Assembly: GCA_902630355.1 (NCBI GenBank)
Contig: CACOUL010000011.1
Coordinates: 1-64,000 of the forward strand
DNA from: Planctomycetaceae bacterium
GTDB lineage: Bacteria; Planctomycetota; Planctomycetia; Pirellulales; UBA7805
DNA length: 64,000 nt
Direction of reading: 5' to 3'
The position numbers were made by a program, and so were the translations under genes. A model generated the notes under the pieces. That model had not been told where the DNA came from. It did not search any database and saw nothing but the letters and a program-made list of their open reading frames with translations. Positions 52,601 to 60,481 of the stretch are shown here, piece by piece (position 1 is the first letter of the stretch; each line of letters opens with the position of its first letter).

Positions 52601-53299
52601 ATCGAGCAACTTGACCAGCAACTGGCAAAACTTCCACAACAACTCGAGCAATTGCTTGAAAAGCAGCAGGAACTGCTCGAGCAGACAGGTGCTTGGACAG
52701 AAAAACCAGCTGCAGAGTTAAGTCGAGTGGACAAGGCAAAGATCATCAAACTCGGTCGCGATCAATTGACACTTGTCGCTGAGACACAGCCGATAAAGGA
52801 AGGATTGAAGCTTGCCGAAATCCTCCAATACGTTGTGGTGGGGGCCGCTGCCAAGATGCAAAAGGCGGCGGAGCGACTTGCCCAATTCCAGGCCGATCGG
52901 TCAACGCAGGACCTCCAAATGCAGGCCATCGCTCAGTTGCAAATGATTTTAGAATCACTCGATGCGGCAGTAGCAGAGAATCAAACGGAACCGCCCGGTG
53001 GTGGTGGCGAAGGAGGGCAGGGCGGGGGACAGGCGGAGGAAGACCAACAGCGGTCGCTGGCAGAAATCCGCCTGCTCAAACTGCTGCAGCAGGACCTGAA
53101 TCACAGAAGCGATCTTCTGCGCACGGAGATCGATGCGACGGTTGCACGCGGCGAGGACCCCAATGGACTGATTGAGCAAATGCGACAGCTTGGACACGAG
53201 CAAACCAAACTTGCCATCTGGACTCTGGGAATCCTCCGGGACGAAAATCAGCGACCGGGAGCGGAAGACGACTCTGACGCTGAGAGGAGAGCACTGTGA
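49670..53299 (+). CDS. Giant membrane coiled-coil protein (DUF4175-like)
   Basis: About 1209 residues. Three hydrophobic segments lie near the N-terminus (about 18-46, 52-77 and 150-172), then a long soluble beta-rich region with Ig-like features (VVPPRVEEIVFEVQPPEYTA, VPESPPSVQIEKPRG), and from about 530 to 1130 an extremely Gln/Glu/Leu-rich coiled coil. This matches the overall plan of DUF4175-like proteins, which I recall as encoded near MoxR/DUF58/BatA genes in other bacteria. A PSDQ minisatellite interrupts the region near residue 440. The start is ATG 49670. It is coupled to the next gene by a 4-nt overlap. Confidence 0.75.
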   Translation: MEQTLQDSIRRVRRRAFAVKWIFSCGWFLAIVSGCLLVVGCVDFLLRQDDRASRVTLTLLLIGAVGLLAARVVLPLLRQRWTDVFLAQKIQKHFPSLKHKLSTAVEFAAKTEHPDVESKAMRSAVIRETTSELSHLPLHEIVHYRAATRAAIIAAVSISVLLAILFLSPIGARIALARLANPFGDTVWPKINDLVFQNTPSHLAVGAVFEAEVIDRNNRLPRAVEIEYRFEEDGQVRTVAEPMKRIDNLMFAQRKNVQNAFAFRAVGGDDRTGWHRLQTVVPPRVEEIVFEVQPPEYTAWPVDQQRQSVWGLQGSEVLLRGSASVPLKKATWVTAEGEAIALQVDSNTFWLPADASPGWTLSKTGSASVQLVDQYGIVGGADERFSVRVVPESPPSVQIEKPRGVYRASPDAILPLQVSVKDNLAIRDIALHFQPSDQPSDQPSDQPSDQPDNESRTIGLFQGPTIMPPAGTDLSERRMLGGDHRMVEREWNLAAEQWKPGTEITFYASAHDYRGAEGRSAPPHTLQIVGKEELAEEMGLRQQGLLAELARIVTRQKESNQETTDLEIAWAQTGTLSETQMQSLRGIELAEREIRRSIGSSDSGLQKQIAELEADLAYNQIDDAATSSQLKDMRQTLEQVDAQQLGPLQEALRSARKEAQSDHTAATPEQPTSDRQEDHLAAAADHQQKAIDQLQPLVDRLLKFNQYRRAVGRLAALAERQQQIRTETQQMTESHSGKDLGELAQDERIKLEQTASQQQSINLQTEQMLSQMRQSGQSLKTSDPLAASRLKSAVEAAKQQKVAHQMREAGEQLEQNRIGQALEQQQAAEEGLATMLDILRGSRQADLGELVEKLRQAEAELETITNNQKQLAEQQGAALEPVKRGETLTEEERQQLQDLDRQRKLLEQQIRELAERVENLEAAPSARSMNAAAQKMRDAGTKAGAKDADGSAEQDREAGKLLADARKQLETARRKAEIEQLDQQLAKLPQQLEQLLEKQQELLEQTGAWTEKPAAELSRVDKAKIIKLGRDQLTLVAETQPIKEGLKLAEILQYVVVGAAAKMQKAAERLAQFQADRSTQDLQMQAIAQLQMILESLDAAVAENQTEPPGGGGEGGQGGGQAEEDQQRSLAEIRLLKLLQQDLNHRSDLLRTEIDATVARGEDPNGLIEQMRQLGHEQTKLAIWTLGILRDENQRPGAEDDSDAERRAL
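50969..51016. repeat. In-frame 12-bp minisatellite encoding Pro-Ser-Asp-Gln
   Basis: Four perfect copies of CAACCGAGCGAT lie head to tail, followed by a degenerate fifth unit (CAACCGGATAAT, 51017-51028). Since 12 is divisible by three, copy-number changes keep the reading frame and would simply lengthen the linker of the giant membrane protein. Confidence 0.9.
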
Positions 53300-53952
53300 T
53301 TTTTCCGTCCACCATATTTCGGTCCATCAGATTATCGAGATCGGCTCTGTTCGTTCTCTGCTTTGGTGTCATCAGCCAAATAGTCTCAGCAGCTGAATCC
53401 CCCAATCCGGAGTCGAGTCAACCCGGTCTTCCGGCAGCCGGTGGCGAACCGATTGTGAAAATCGGCAAAGACATGGAAGAATTGGCCAAGCGATTCGCCG
53501 AGACATCGCGCGACGACGATCCCAGGGCGACGCAACTCAAAGAGAGGATCATCGTGCAACTCGATGCACTGCTGGAGCAATTGCAAAAACAATCTCAGCG
53601 GCAACCGGCCGGGGGGCAGTCGTCGAGTGGTGCCCGCCCGGGACAACAACAGGATTCCCGAACTTCGCTGGGGAGCGAGGGGCCGCGCGGGTTGACGGTC
53701 AGCGGCGAAACGAAAGACTCGCAGGGACCGTCGCGAGAGAGTAGCCAGCGGATCGGTAAAGCCGCGCCCGAGATCAATCTCGCTCAACTGCTCGAAGTGG
53801 TAAAAGATGTCTGGGGACACCTCCCGGAGAAAGAGCGGGAACGATTGCGACAGCACGCAGCCGACCAAGTGGTACCCGGACACGATCTGGCGGTCGAAAA
53901 ATATTTTCGTCGCCTCGCTGCCGAATCCACGGAAGATGCGGACTCACAATGA
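53296..53952 (+). CDS. Small exported helical protein
   Basis: 218 residues. Signal-like N-terminus (SALFVLCFGVISQIVSAAES). The mature part has two helical zones, KDMEELAKRFAETS with KERIIVQLDALLEQLQKQ, and INLAQLLEVVKDVWGHLPEKERERLRQHA, separated by a disordered Gln/Ser/Gly linker. No known domain. The GTG start (53296) overlaps the previous stop (GTGA), and its own stop overlaps the next start (ATGA), so it is translated as the middle of a coupled block. The helical charge pattern suits partnership with the coiled-coil protein upstream. Confidence 0.75.
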   Translation: MIFPSTIFRSIRLSRSALFVLCFGVISQIVSAAESPNPESSQPGLPAAGGEPIVKIGKDMEELAKRFAETSRDDDPRATQLKERIIVQLDALLEQLQKQSQRQPAGGQSSSGARPGQQQDSRTSLGSEGPRGLTVSGETKDSQGPSRESSQRIGKAAPEINLAQLLEVVKDVWGHLPEKERERLRQHAADQVVPGHDLAVEKYFRRLAAESTEDADSQ

Positions 53953-55013
53953 AATCGAACATCGATGTTGTTTTTTCGCGGCGGCATTGGCTCCGCGCCG
54001 GTTGCGGCGGGGGGATCGGGCTTTTGCTCCCAGCGTGGCTGCGTGCCGTTGAGTCCGATCCCGAGCGAACGGCCATCAAGTTGATCACTCCGGATACCGA
54101 TCGTGCCATCGCCCGCGGGATTGCCTATTTGGCGGAGCAGCAGACCGAAGACGGGGCTTTCGGCACAAGTGGTTACCAACGCAACGTCGCCATCTGCGCA
54201 CTCTCCGGCATGGCGCTGATGGCCAGTGGCAGCACGCCGGGGCGAGGACCGTACGGGAAGCAAATCGACCGCTGCGTTGATTATCTGCTGTCCTGCTCCC
54301 AGCAAAGTGGCTTTATTTGCGATGCCCCGGCCAGCAGTCACGGACCGATGTACGGGCACGGATTTGCCACGCTCTTTCTTGCCCAGGCGTACGGGATGTC
54401 GCAACACCCCGAACTCCGCGAAAAACTTGCGATGGCCGTGAAGTTGATTGCGACGACGCAGAATGCCGAGGGGGGGTGGCGGTACCAACCGCAACCGGCC
54501 GATGCCGATATCTCGGTCACTGTCTGTGAAATGATGGCGCTGCGAGCGGCCCGCAATGCAGGACTTCACGTTCCTAACGAAACGGTCGATCGATGTATCG
54601 AATATGTACAGAAGAGCCAAAATTCGGACGGAGGATTCCGTTACATGCTCTCGGGCGGACCGAGTGATTTCCCTCGGTCGGCCGCCGGGGTAGTTGCGCT
54701 CTTCAGCGCGGGCGTCTACGAGGGTCCCGCCATTCAGCGTGGGCTCGACTACCTGTCGCGGTATCGTCCTCAACCCCGTCGCTTTGTCCGCACCAACCAC
54801 TATTTTTATGGTCACTATTACGCCATTCAGGCCATGTGGCACGCAGGGGGAAACGCCTGGGCCATGTGGTACCCTGCAATCCGCGACGAGTTGACGAGCG
54901 CACAAAAGCCGAATGGCTCCTGGGTGGATGCGATCTGCCCCGAGTACGCAACGGCCATGGCCTGCATCATCCTTCAGATCCCCAACAACAATCTACCCAT
55001 TTTCCAACGGTGA
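53949..55013 (+). CDS. Tat-exported squalene-cyclase-like alpha/alpha-toroid protein
   Basis: 354 residues. The N-terminus has a twin-arginine motif, SRRHWLRAG, and a hydrophobic stretch (GGGIGLLLPAWLRA), indicating export by the Tat system. The mature part has prenyltransferase/squalene-oxidase repeats: GIAYLAEQQTEDGAFG, CVDYLLSCSQQSGFIC, LIATTQNAEGGWRYQP, CIEYVQKSQNSDGGFRY, GLDYLSRYRPQ and SAQKPNGSW. The catalytic DxDD of true cyclases is not present, so a scaffold or binding role is more likely. The ATG overlaps the previous stop. The repeats resemble those of other planctomycete toroid proteins. Confidence 0.88.
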   Translation: MKSNIDVVFSRRHWLRAGCGGGIGLLLPAWLRAVESDPERTAIKLITPDTDRAIARGIAYLAEQQTEDGAFGTSGYQRNVAICALSGMALMASGSTPGRGPYGKQIDRCVDYLLSCSQQSGFICDAPASSHGPMYGHGFATLFLAQAYGMSQHPELREKLAMAVKLIATTQNAEGGWRYQPQPADADISVTVCEMMALRAARNAGLHVPNETVDRCIEYVQKSQNSDGGFRYMLSGGPSDFPRSAAGVVALFSAGVYEGPAIQRGLDYLSRYRPQPRRFVRTNHYFYGHYYAIQAMWHAGGNAWAMWYPAIRDELTSAQKPNGSWVDAICPEYATAMACIILQIPNNNLPIFQR

Positions 55014-55066
55014 AAGTCCGCCGCATCCCTCACGCGATGTCCGGTACGTGGTCCGAGCCGAGTCTC

Positions 55067-56317
55067 ATGAAATACCAGCTGTTCTTTTCTCTCTGCCTGA
55101 TCTTCAGCGGCGCGACGCAGCTTCCCGCCGTCCCCTCCGCTGCACTGCTGTTGCCGGTCGAGGGCAAGCCACAGATGGCGCGTTTGCTCGGCGGCACCGC
55201 GGAGGGCAACTGGGAATTTGCTCAGGGGGCGAAGGGTCAGGAGAAAATCATACTTGCGCCGGCCGATTTCATTCGTTGGGGCCAGCCAGCGGCCACGCTT
55301 GCAGGACCTTCGCTCTTTCTTACCGGGGGGAGTTGCCTTGTCGCCGACGAAGCTTTTACGCAACTGAAAATAGAAAATGACCAACTGCGATTCGATTCAC
55401 GAAGTCTCGGTGAAAACATTCGAATTCCACTTCAGCTGATTGAAGGTGTCGTGCTGAAGCCGAACGGCAACAAGCAGCAAAAGTATCGCTGGATCGATCA
55501 GGTGCGATCCCGACACCGCGACCACGATCTGGTCGTGATGGAAAATGGGGATCGCCTCTCCGGTACGCTCATCGAACTAAGCGACTCGGAACTCACACTC
55601 CAAACCGACGCGGAGAATCCGCTGAAGCTGCCTCGAAAAAATGTCCGTGCGATTGCATTCCAACCGGCACTCCTGGAAAGACCGGATGCACCGGATCGCT
55701 CGTTGATGATCCAGTTAGCGGATGGCTCGAGCCTACGGGCCGTATCCTGGAACGGCAACACAGATCGCGTGTACACCGTCACACCGACCGATTTGAAATT
55801 TACGGTTGACCTAAAAATCGACAGCCGCCAACCCAACCTCATCGGGTTGCTTCCCGTCGGCTTCGGCTGGGACTTTCTCTCCGAACGGGAGCCTGCCGCA
55901 TATCGGCATACTCCGTTCCTATCACTCAAATGGCCGTACCACCGCGATCGGAATGTCCTCGGCGACACGCTACAAATTGACGGCATCGAGTACGAAAAAG
56001 GAATCGGAATGCATGCCGACTCCGAGTTGACGTATCGGCTGAACGGTCCTTGGAAGCGGCTGGAAGGACTGGTGGGCATTGACGATACGGCAAGGCACAA
56101 GGGAAGTGTTATTTTCCAAGTCGAATTGGAGCGGGATGACGCCGGTTGGCAAACGGCATTCACCAGCCGGGTGCTGCGAGGCGGTGAACCTCCGGAAGCA
56201 TTTTCGCTCAGTCTCGATCGCGTACAGCGAATCCGCCTCAAGACACTGCATGCGGATGGAGGTGCTGTGCTGGATCGCGCGAATTGGGCTCTCGTCCGCC
56301 TCATGCCCGCGAACTGA
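55067..56317 (+). CDS. Exported NPCBM-domain protein
   Basis: About 416 residues. Signal peptide MKYQLFFSLCLIFSG. The middle part has an SH3-like repeat (LVVMENGDRLSGTLIELSDS, LKLPRKNVRAI), and the C-terminal 150 residues are an NPCBM/galactose-binding-like domain: QIDGIEYEKGIGMHADSELTY, RLEGLVGIDDTARHKGSVIF and RVQRIRLKTLHADGGAVLDRANWA. NPCBM domains bind sugars next to glycosidases, but there is no catalytic partner in this chain. ATG 55067 is chosen for the signal peptide; a GTG at 55010 overlapping the previous stop is also possible and would add 19 codons. It ends the block, 11 nt before a convergent gene. Confidence 0.82.
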   Translation: MKYQLFFSLCLIFSGATQLPAVPSAALLLPVEGKPQMARLLGGTAEGNWEFAQGAKGQEKIILAPADFIRWGQPAATLAGPSLFLTGGSCLVADEAFTQLKIENDQLRFDSRSLGENIRIPLQLIEGVVLKPNGNKQQKYRWIDQVRSRHRDHDLVVMENGDRLSGTLIELSDSELTLQTDAENPLKLPRKNVRAIAFQPALLERPDAPDRSLMIQLADGSSLRAVSWNGNTDRVYTVTPTDLKFTVDLKIDSRQPNLIGLLPVGFGWDFLSEREPAAYRHTPFLSLKWPYHRDRNVLGDTLQIDGIEYEKGIGMHADSELTYRLNGPWKRLEGLVGIDDTARHKGSVIFQVELERDDAGWQTAFTSRVLRGGEPPEAFSLSLDRVQRIRLKTLHADGGAVLDRANWALVRLMPAN

Positions 56318-56328
56318 AAAACCTCGCG

Positions 56329-57534
56329 CTACGCGCCGTATTTACCCAAGCGATCAGCATGGGCGAGCGCAAGAGGCATCAGATATTTTGCCTCGAACTG
56401 CCCCAAACCTCCGCTAACGCAGTCCGCTTCGCCAAAGGTCGTGCAGCGATCGGGGCGGCAACTCGCGGCAGCAATCAGCGTGGGCACCGGATGCCAACTA
56501 TGCGCTTTGAGCAGACTCGGTGTGCTGTGGTCTCCGGTCACAATGGTGACGGCCGGATTGAGGTCCGTGATCGCGGGAATCGCAGCATCGAATTCCTCAA
56601 TGCGTTTCACCTTGCCGGCAAAATCACCGTCCTCGCCCGTGCTATCGGTGTATTTAAAATGGACAAAAAAGAAATCGTAATTCTCCCATTGATCTTTGAC
56701 GATCTCCATTTGTTCACCCAACGTCTTGGCATCGCCCACGACTTCCATTCCGACGAGTTTTGCGAGCCCCTTGTACATCGGGTAGACCGCAACGGCGGCC
56801 GCCCGCAAACCATAAACCTCCTCGAATGAGGGAAGTGCCGGTCGCGCTGAAAATCCCCGCATCGAAAACGCGTTGGCCGCCTTTTGATCGGTAAGCAGTT
56901 CCGCACCCTGTCGCGCAAACTCTGCGGCCACCTCGGCGGTCCGTTGACTCTCGGAGTTGTGAGGCACCGGCGCCAAGAGCGGAACTCCCGTTGCCTGAGG
57001 ATCGGTATCCGCGACGTCACCGCCCAAGCCTTCACCTCGCAGTACGACCACAAACCGATGTTCTTTCACCGGTTCCACAAACACCTCAATGCCGGGGATC
57101 GAAATATCGCGAAGACGCACAGCCAGCGGCGCACTCTCCTCGGTGGGGATGCGTCCGGCCCGCCGATCGGTGATATTGCCCGAGGCATCGAGAGTGCAAA
57201 AATTGCAGCGGATCGCAACGTCGTTGGCCCCCAGATGAAATCCGATCCCCGTTGCCTCGAGGGCCCCGCGGCCGATGAGGTACTCTAGCGGATCGTAACC
57301 GAAAAGCCCCATGTGCCCCGGACCGCTGCCCGGGCTGATGCCCGGCTTGACCGGAATACTGAGGCCACACGTGCCACGTGCTACCATCGCATCGAGATTC
57401 GGGGTCCGGGCTGCCTCCAGTTCAGTCGGCCCGGCAGCCTCGATCGGCAGACCTCCGATGCCGTCCGCCACGAGCATCACGATCTTGTTCTCATTTTTTA
57501 CATTGAGTTCTCGGGTCAGCCGATGCATGTCCAT
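56329..57534 (-). CDS. apgM: 2,3-bisphosphoglycerate-independent phosphoglycerate mutase, archaeal type
   Basis: Interconverts 3- and 2-phosphoglycerate. 401 residues, the length of the archaeal aPGAM family rather than the ~510-residue GpmI. Motifs: KIVMLVADGIGGLP (metal and nucleophile region), TPNLDAMVARGTCGLSIPV, GSGPGHMGLFGYDPLEYLIGRG, NFCTLDASGNITDRRAGRI, VHFKYTDSTGEDGDFAGKV and VTIVTGDHSTPSLL. The alkaline-phosphatase-fold metal ligands look intact. AGAGG lies 8 nt before the ATG. It converges with the NPCBM gene. Confidence 0.93.
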   Translation of the reverse strand: MDMHRLTRELNVKNENKIVMLVADGIGGLPIEAAGPTELEAARTPNLDAMVARGTCGLSIPVKPGISPGSGPGHMGLFGYDPLEYLIGRGALEATGIGFHLGANDVAIRCNFCTLDASGNITDRRAGRIPTEESAPLAVRLRDISIPGIEVFVEPVKEHRFVVVLRGEGLGGDVADTDPQATGVPLLAPVPHNSESQRTAEVAAEFARQGAELLTDQKAANAFSMRGFSARPALPSFEEVYGLRAAAVAVYPMYKGLAKLVGMEVVGDAKTLGEQMEIVKDQWENYDFFFVHFKYTDSTGEDGDFAGKVKRIEEFDAAIPAITDLNPAVTIVTGDHSTPSLLKAHSWHPVPTLIAAASCRPDRCTTFGEADCVSGGLGQFEAKYLMPLALAHADRLGKYGA

Positions 57535-57674
57535 TGCCTATCCTCTCTAGATGGTAAACCGCGCCTGCAACAATCGGAAAGTTGTGATTTCGAGTAGCAT
57601 AACAGGAACCGTGTGGGCGTGGCAGGAGGTCGTGGCAGGCGTCAGAGACGGAGCAGGGCAGGGCACCCCCCGCA

Positions 57675-58001
57675 TCACCCGTCCGCTTCTTCCGGAGAGA
57701 GACGAATCTGAATTTCGTCCCCCGCGACGCGCACTTCATGCGAAGAGACTTTCATCTTCGGGTTGTCGACCCACTGACCGTTGCACACGTCGAACCGCCA
57801 TGCATGCCAGGGACAACTCACGGTCGTGCCCTCCAGATGTCCTGCACCAAGGGACGCCCCCATGTGAGGGCACAAATCGTCGATCGCACGATAACCCTCG
57901 GCCGTGTGAAATACGGCAACGAGTCGTCCGTCAACCGTAAAGGTACTCCCCGTGCCTTCGGGTAATTCCCCGCTGCGGGCGACCGTGACAAAATCTTCCA
58001 T
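57675..58001 (-). CDS. Rieske [2Fe-2S] ferredoxin-like protein
   Basis: 108 residues forming one Rieske domain. The cluster ligands are Cys44-Pro-His46 in IDDLCPHMGASLGAG and Cys63-Pro-Trp-His66 in VSCPWHAWRFD. No signal or membrane segment is present, so it is a soluble electron carrier or small reductase subunit, like NirD or dioxygenase ferredoxins. GAGG, 7 nt before ATG 58001, fixes the start. No oxygenase or nitrite reductase is adjacent. It sits upstream of apgM on the same strand with 140 nt between, and is divergent from the radical SAM gene. Confidence 0.93.
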   Translation of the reverse strand: MEDFVTVARSGELPEGTGSTFTVDGRLVAVFHTAEGYRAIDDLCPHMGASLGAGHLEGTTVSCPWHAWRFDVCNGQWVDNPKMKVSSHEVRVAGDEIQIRLSPEEADG

Positions 58002-58184
58002 CGCGAAACCTCATTTGATTGCAATCCGTTGATTCTATCTTGAAATTCGGCCGCGCGACAAGCGACGCCTCGGCCGATCACCCCGTGCCGCACGATGAGC
58101 GGGCAAACTACCCTACAGTCTCCTGCTCTAATCTGGCATAATCGGTCGTAGCGTTTGTTGGCACTTGGCGAAGGCAGGTGGTGT

Positions 58185-60026
58185 GTGGAAATAAGCGGCG
58201 AGCAACTCAAGGCATATCTCGAGCGGCACGTTTTGCCACAGGTGCAGTCCCCACTGCAGTACCTGGGTGGCGAACTCAATAGCATTCGCAAAGAACATGC
58301 CCGCCATCCGGGTAAACTCTGCCTTGCATTCCCCGACACCTACTCGATCGGAATGAGCCATCATGGCCTTCAGGTTCTTTATACGTTGATGAACGAGAAG
58401 GAGGGCTGGCTGTGCGAGCGAGCATTTACTCCGTTGCCGGACATGGAACAAGCACTGAGGCGAGAAGGTCTACCGCTCTACAGCCTTGAGTCGTTCACGC
58501 CGCTCCATCACTTTGACGTGTTCGGGTTCACGCTCCAGTATGAAGTCTGCTATCCGAACATGCTCACGATGTTGGATTTGGGGAAAATCCCGATCCACTC
58601 CAGCGAACGGACACTCGACGACCCGTTGATCGTAGTAGGAGGTCCCTGCACGCAGAACCCGGAACCGGTAGCGCCCTTTATCGATGTGGCTGTGACCGGC
58701 GATGGCGAACCCTCACTCCCTCTGATCTGCGAAGCGTGGCTCCGAGCAAAGCAGGAGGCAATCGATGCCGAGGGCCTGCTGCAGGGCGATGCCGGCAAAC
58801 GGCAGCGCCGGGAGTTGCTGGCCCAATTGGCCAGCCAGTTGCCGTTTGCCTATGTACCGCAGTTTTATCAACCCGAATATTACCCCGATGGACGTTACGT
58901 CACGCTCAATCGAGTACGCAGCGAGGTCCCCGAGACCATCGAGCCTTCGGTGATCTCCGATCTCGAGGAAATTCCACTACCGGTCAAACCGATCGTTCCC
59001 TACGTCGAATGCATCCACGATCGAATTGCAATTGAGATTATGCGAGGCTGTCCGTGGCAATGCCGTTTCTGCCAAAGCACTGTCATCAAGCGGCCGTTGA
59101 GAATCCGAAGCGTCGAAACGATCGTCGACGCCGCGCTGGAGTCGTACCGCAACACGGGGTTCAATGAAATATCGCTCTTATCCCTTTCCACGAGCGACTA
59201 TCCTCATTTCGAGGAGTTGGTCATCCGCATGCAGGAGGTCTTCCGGCCGCTTGGCGTTAATGTTTCGGTACCGAGTTTGCGGGTCAACGATCAACTCAAG
59301 AGTGTCGCAGCGCTGCTCCCGAGTGGACGCCGAAAGAGCTTGACCTTGGCCCCGGAGGTCGCCAGGGATGACATGCGCGAGCAGATCCGAAAAAAAATCA
59401 AAAACCAAGATCTCTACGATGGATGTCGAGTGGCATTCGAAAACGGTTACAGTCAGGTCAAACTCTACTTCATGTGCGGCCTTCCGGGTGAACGCGAAGT
59501 CGATTTGGACGGAATCATCGAGATGGCCGAAACCATCGCTCGCATCGGCAAAGAAACAATCGGTCGCTACCCGAAAGTGACGGCGAGTGTATCGAACTTT
59601 GTTCCCAAAGCACACACGCCGTACCAGTGGAACGGCATGCAAACCCGAGAGTATTTCCAGTGGGCGCACCGCTATCTCTTCAGTCGCCGACGAATCCGCG
59701 CAGTCCAAATCAAATGCCACGACATTGAGACGAGTTTGCTTGAAGCCGCCTTGAGTCGCGGGGATCGGCGGATGGCTCGGGCCATTGAGATTGCCTGGAA
59801 AAACGGTAGCCGTCTCGATAGCTGGCAGGAATACATGGACGCCGATCGCTGGTGGGAAGCCATCGAAGAGGCAGAGATCGATCCGGAGCAGGCGATCCAC
59901 AAACCGTACGATCTTTCCGACCGTCTTCCCTGGGATCACGTGAATGTAAAATACGGTAAAGCATTTCTTGAGAAAGAACAGAATCGATCGATGGTGCAGT
60001 TGGCGTCCATGGCTGAAGCCGAGTAA
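58185..60026 (+). CDS. B12-binding-like radical SAM protein (TIGR03960-like)
   Basis: About 613 residues. The N-terminal half resembles a cobalamin-binding Rossmann domain (LAFPDTYSIGMSHHGLQVLY, LIVVGGPCTQNPEPVAPF, TGDGEPSL). The radical SAM cluster motif is Cys289-x3-Cys293-x2-Cys296 in MRGCPWQCRFCQS, followed by SLSTSDYPHF, a GLPGEREVDLDG segment and a VSNFVPKAHTPYQW region. The overall pattern fits the TIGR03960 family, whose role is unknown; it is often encoded near a partner with a DUF2344 domain, which is absent here. The start is GTG 58185; a TTG at 58155 is possible. Confidence 0.85.
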   Translation: MEISGEQLKAYLERHVLPQVQSPLQYLGGELNSIRKEHARHPGKLCLAFPDTYSIGMSHHGLQVLYTLMNEKEGWLCERAFTPLPDMEQALRREGLPLYSLESFTPLHHFDVFGFTLQYEVCYPNMLTMLDLGKIPIHSSERTLDDPLIVVGGPCTQNPEPVAPFIDVAVTGDGEPSLPLICEAWLRAKQEAIDAEGLLQGDAGKRQRRELLAQLASQLPFAYVPQFYQPEYYPDGRYVTLNRVRSEVPETIEPSVISDLEEIPLPVKPIVPYVECIHDRIAIEIMRGCPWQCRFCQSTVIKRPLRIRSVETIVDAALESYRNTGFNEISLLSLSTSDYPHFEELVIRMQEVFRPLGVNVSVPSLRVNDQLKSVAALLPSGRRKSLTLAPEVARDDMREQIRKKIKNQDLYDGCRVAFENGYSQVKLYFMCGLPGEREVDLDGIIEMAETIARIGKETIGRYPKVTASVSNFVPKAHTPYQWNGMQTREYFQWAHRYLFSRRRIRAVQIKCHDIETSLLEAALSRGDRRMARAIEIAWKNGSRLDSWQEYMDADRWWEAIEEAEIDPEQAIHKPYDLSDRLPWDHVNVKYGKAFLEKEQNRSMVQLASMAEAE

Positions 60027-60123
60027 CAAGTTCGGCGCAGACTATGCATCGCTTTTTCCGCACGTATGCAAGCGAATCCTCTGAGAAGGGCGTACATCAC
60101 CTGAGTACGCGTCTGCCGAGAAT

Positions 60124-60471
60124 ATGAACGTTGAAAATTCGGGAGATCCTCCGAACCGCGGCCCCAGCGATTTTTCGCTCGCAGAATTTCAACAGTTGAT
60201 TCGGCGGATGTATCATGAGAAGGATGCCGCACGCGGCATCGATGGGACCTTCATGTGGCTTGCCGAAGAATTCGGAGAATTAGCCGCCGCACTCCGTGGC
60301 GGAAGTCCCGCCGAGCAACGAGAGGAATTTGCCGATGTGTTGGCGTGGCTCGCAACCATTGCCAACGTGGCGGAGATTGACCTGACCGAAGCAATTCAGA
60401 CAAAGTATGGATCGGGGTGTCCCGGATGTGGTCGACTCGTCTGCAATTGCTGCGATGCCGAGAAACCGTGA
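60124..60471 (+). CDS. MazG-like nucleotide pyrophosphohydrolase with Cys-rich tail
   Basis: 115 residues. A helical MazG-like core: DFSLAEFQQLIRRMYHEKD, WLAEEFGELAAAL with the metal-binding E48E49xxE52, and REEFADVLAWLATIAN with E68xxD71. These enzymes hydrolyse (d)NTPs to monophosphates and PPi and are thought to clean non-canonical nucleotides. After the core comes a short tail with five cysteines, CPGCGRLVCNCC (C99, C102, C107, C109, C110), which suggests a zinc site. The ATG is at 60124. The next gene starts 10 nt downstream, so they are probably cotranscribed. Confidence 0.85.
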   Translation: MNVENSGDPPNRGPSDFSLAEFQQLIRRMYHEKDAARGIDGTFMWLAEEFGELAAALRGGSPAEQREEFADVLAWLATIANVAEIDLTEAIQTKYGSGCPGCGRLVCNCCDAEKP

Positions 60472-60481
60472 TCGAACTGGC

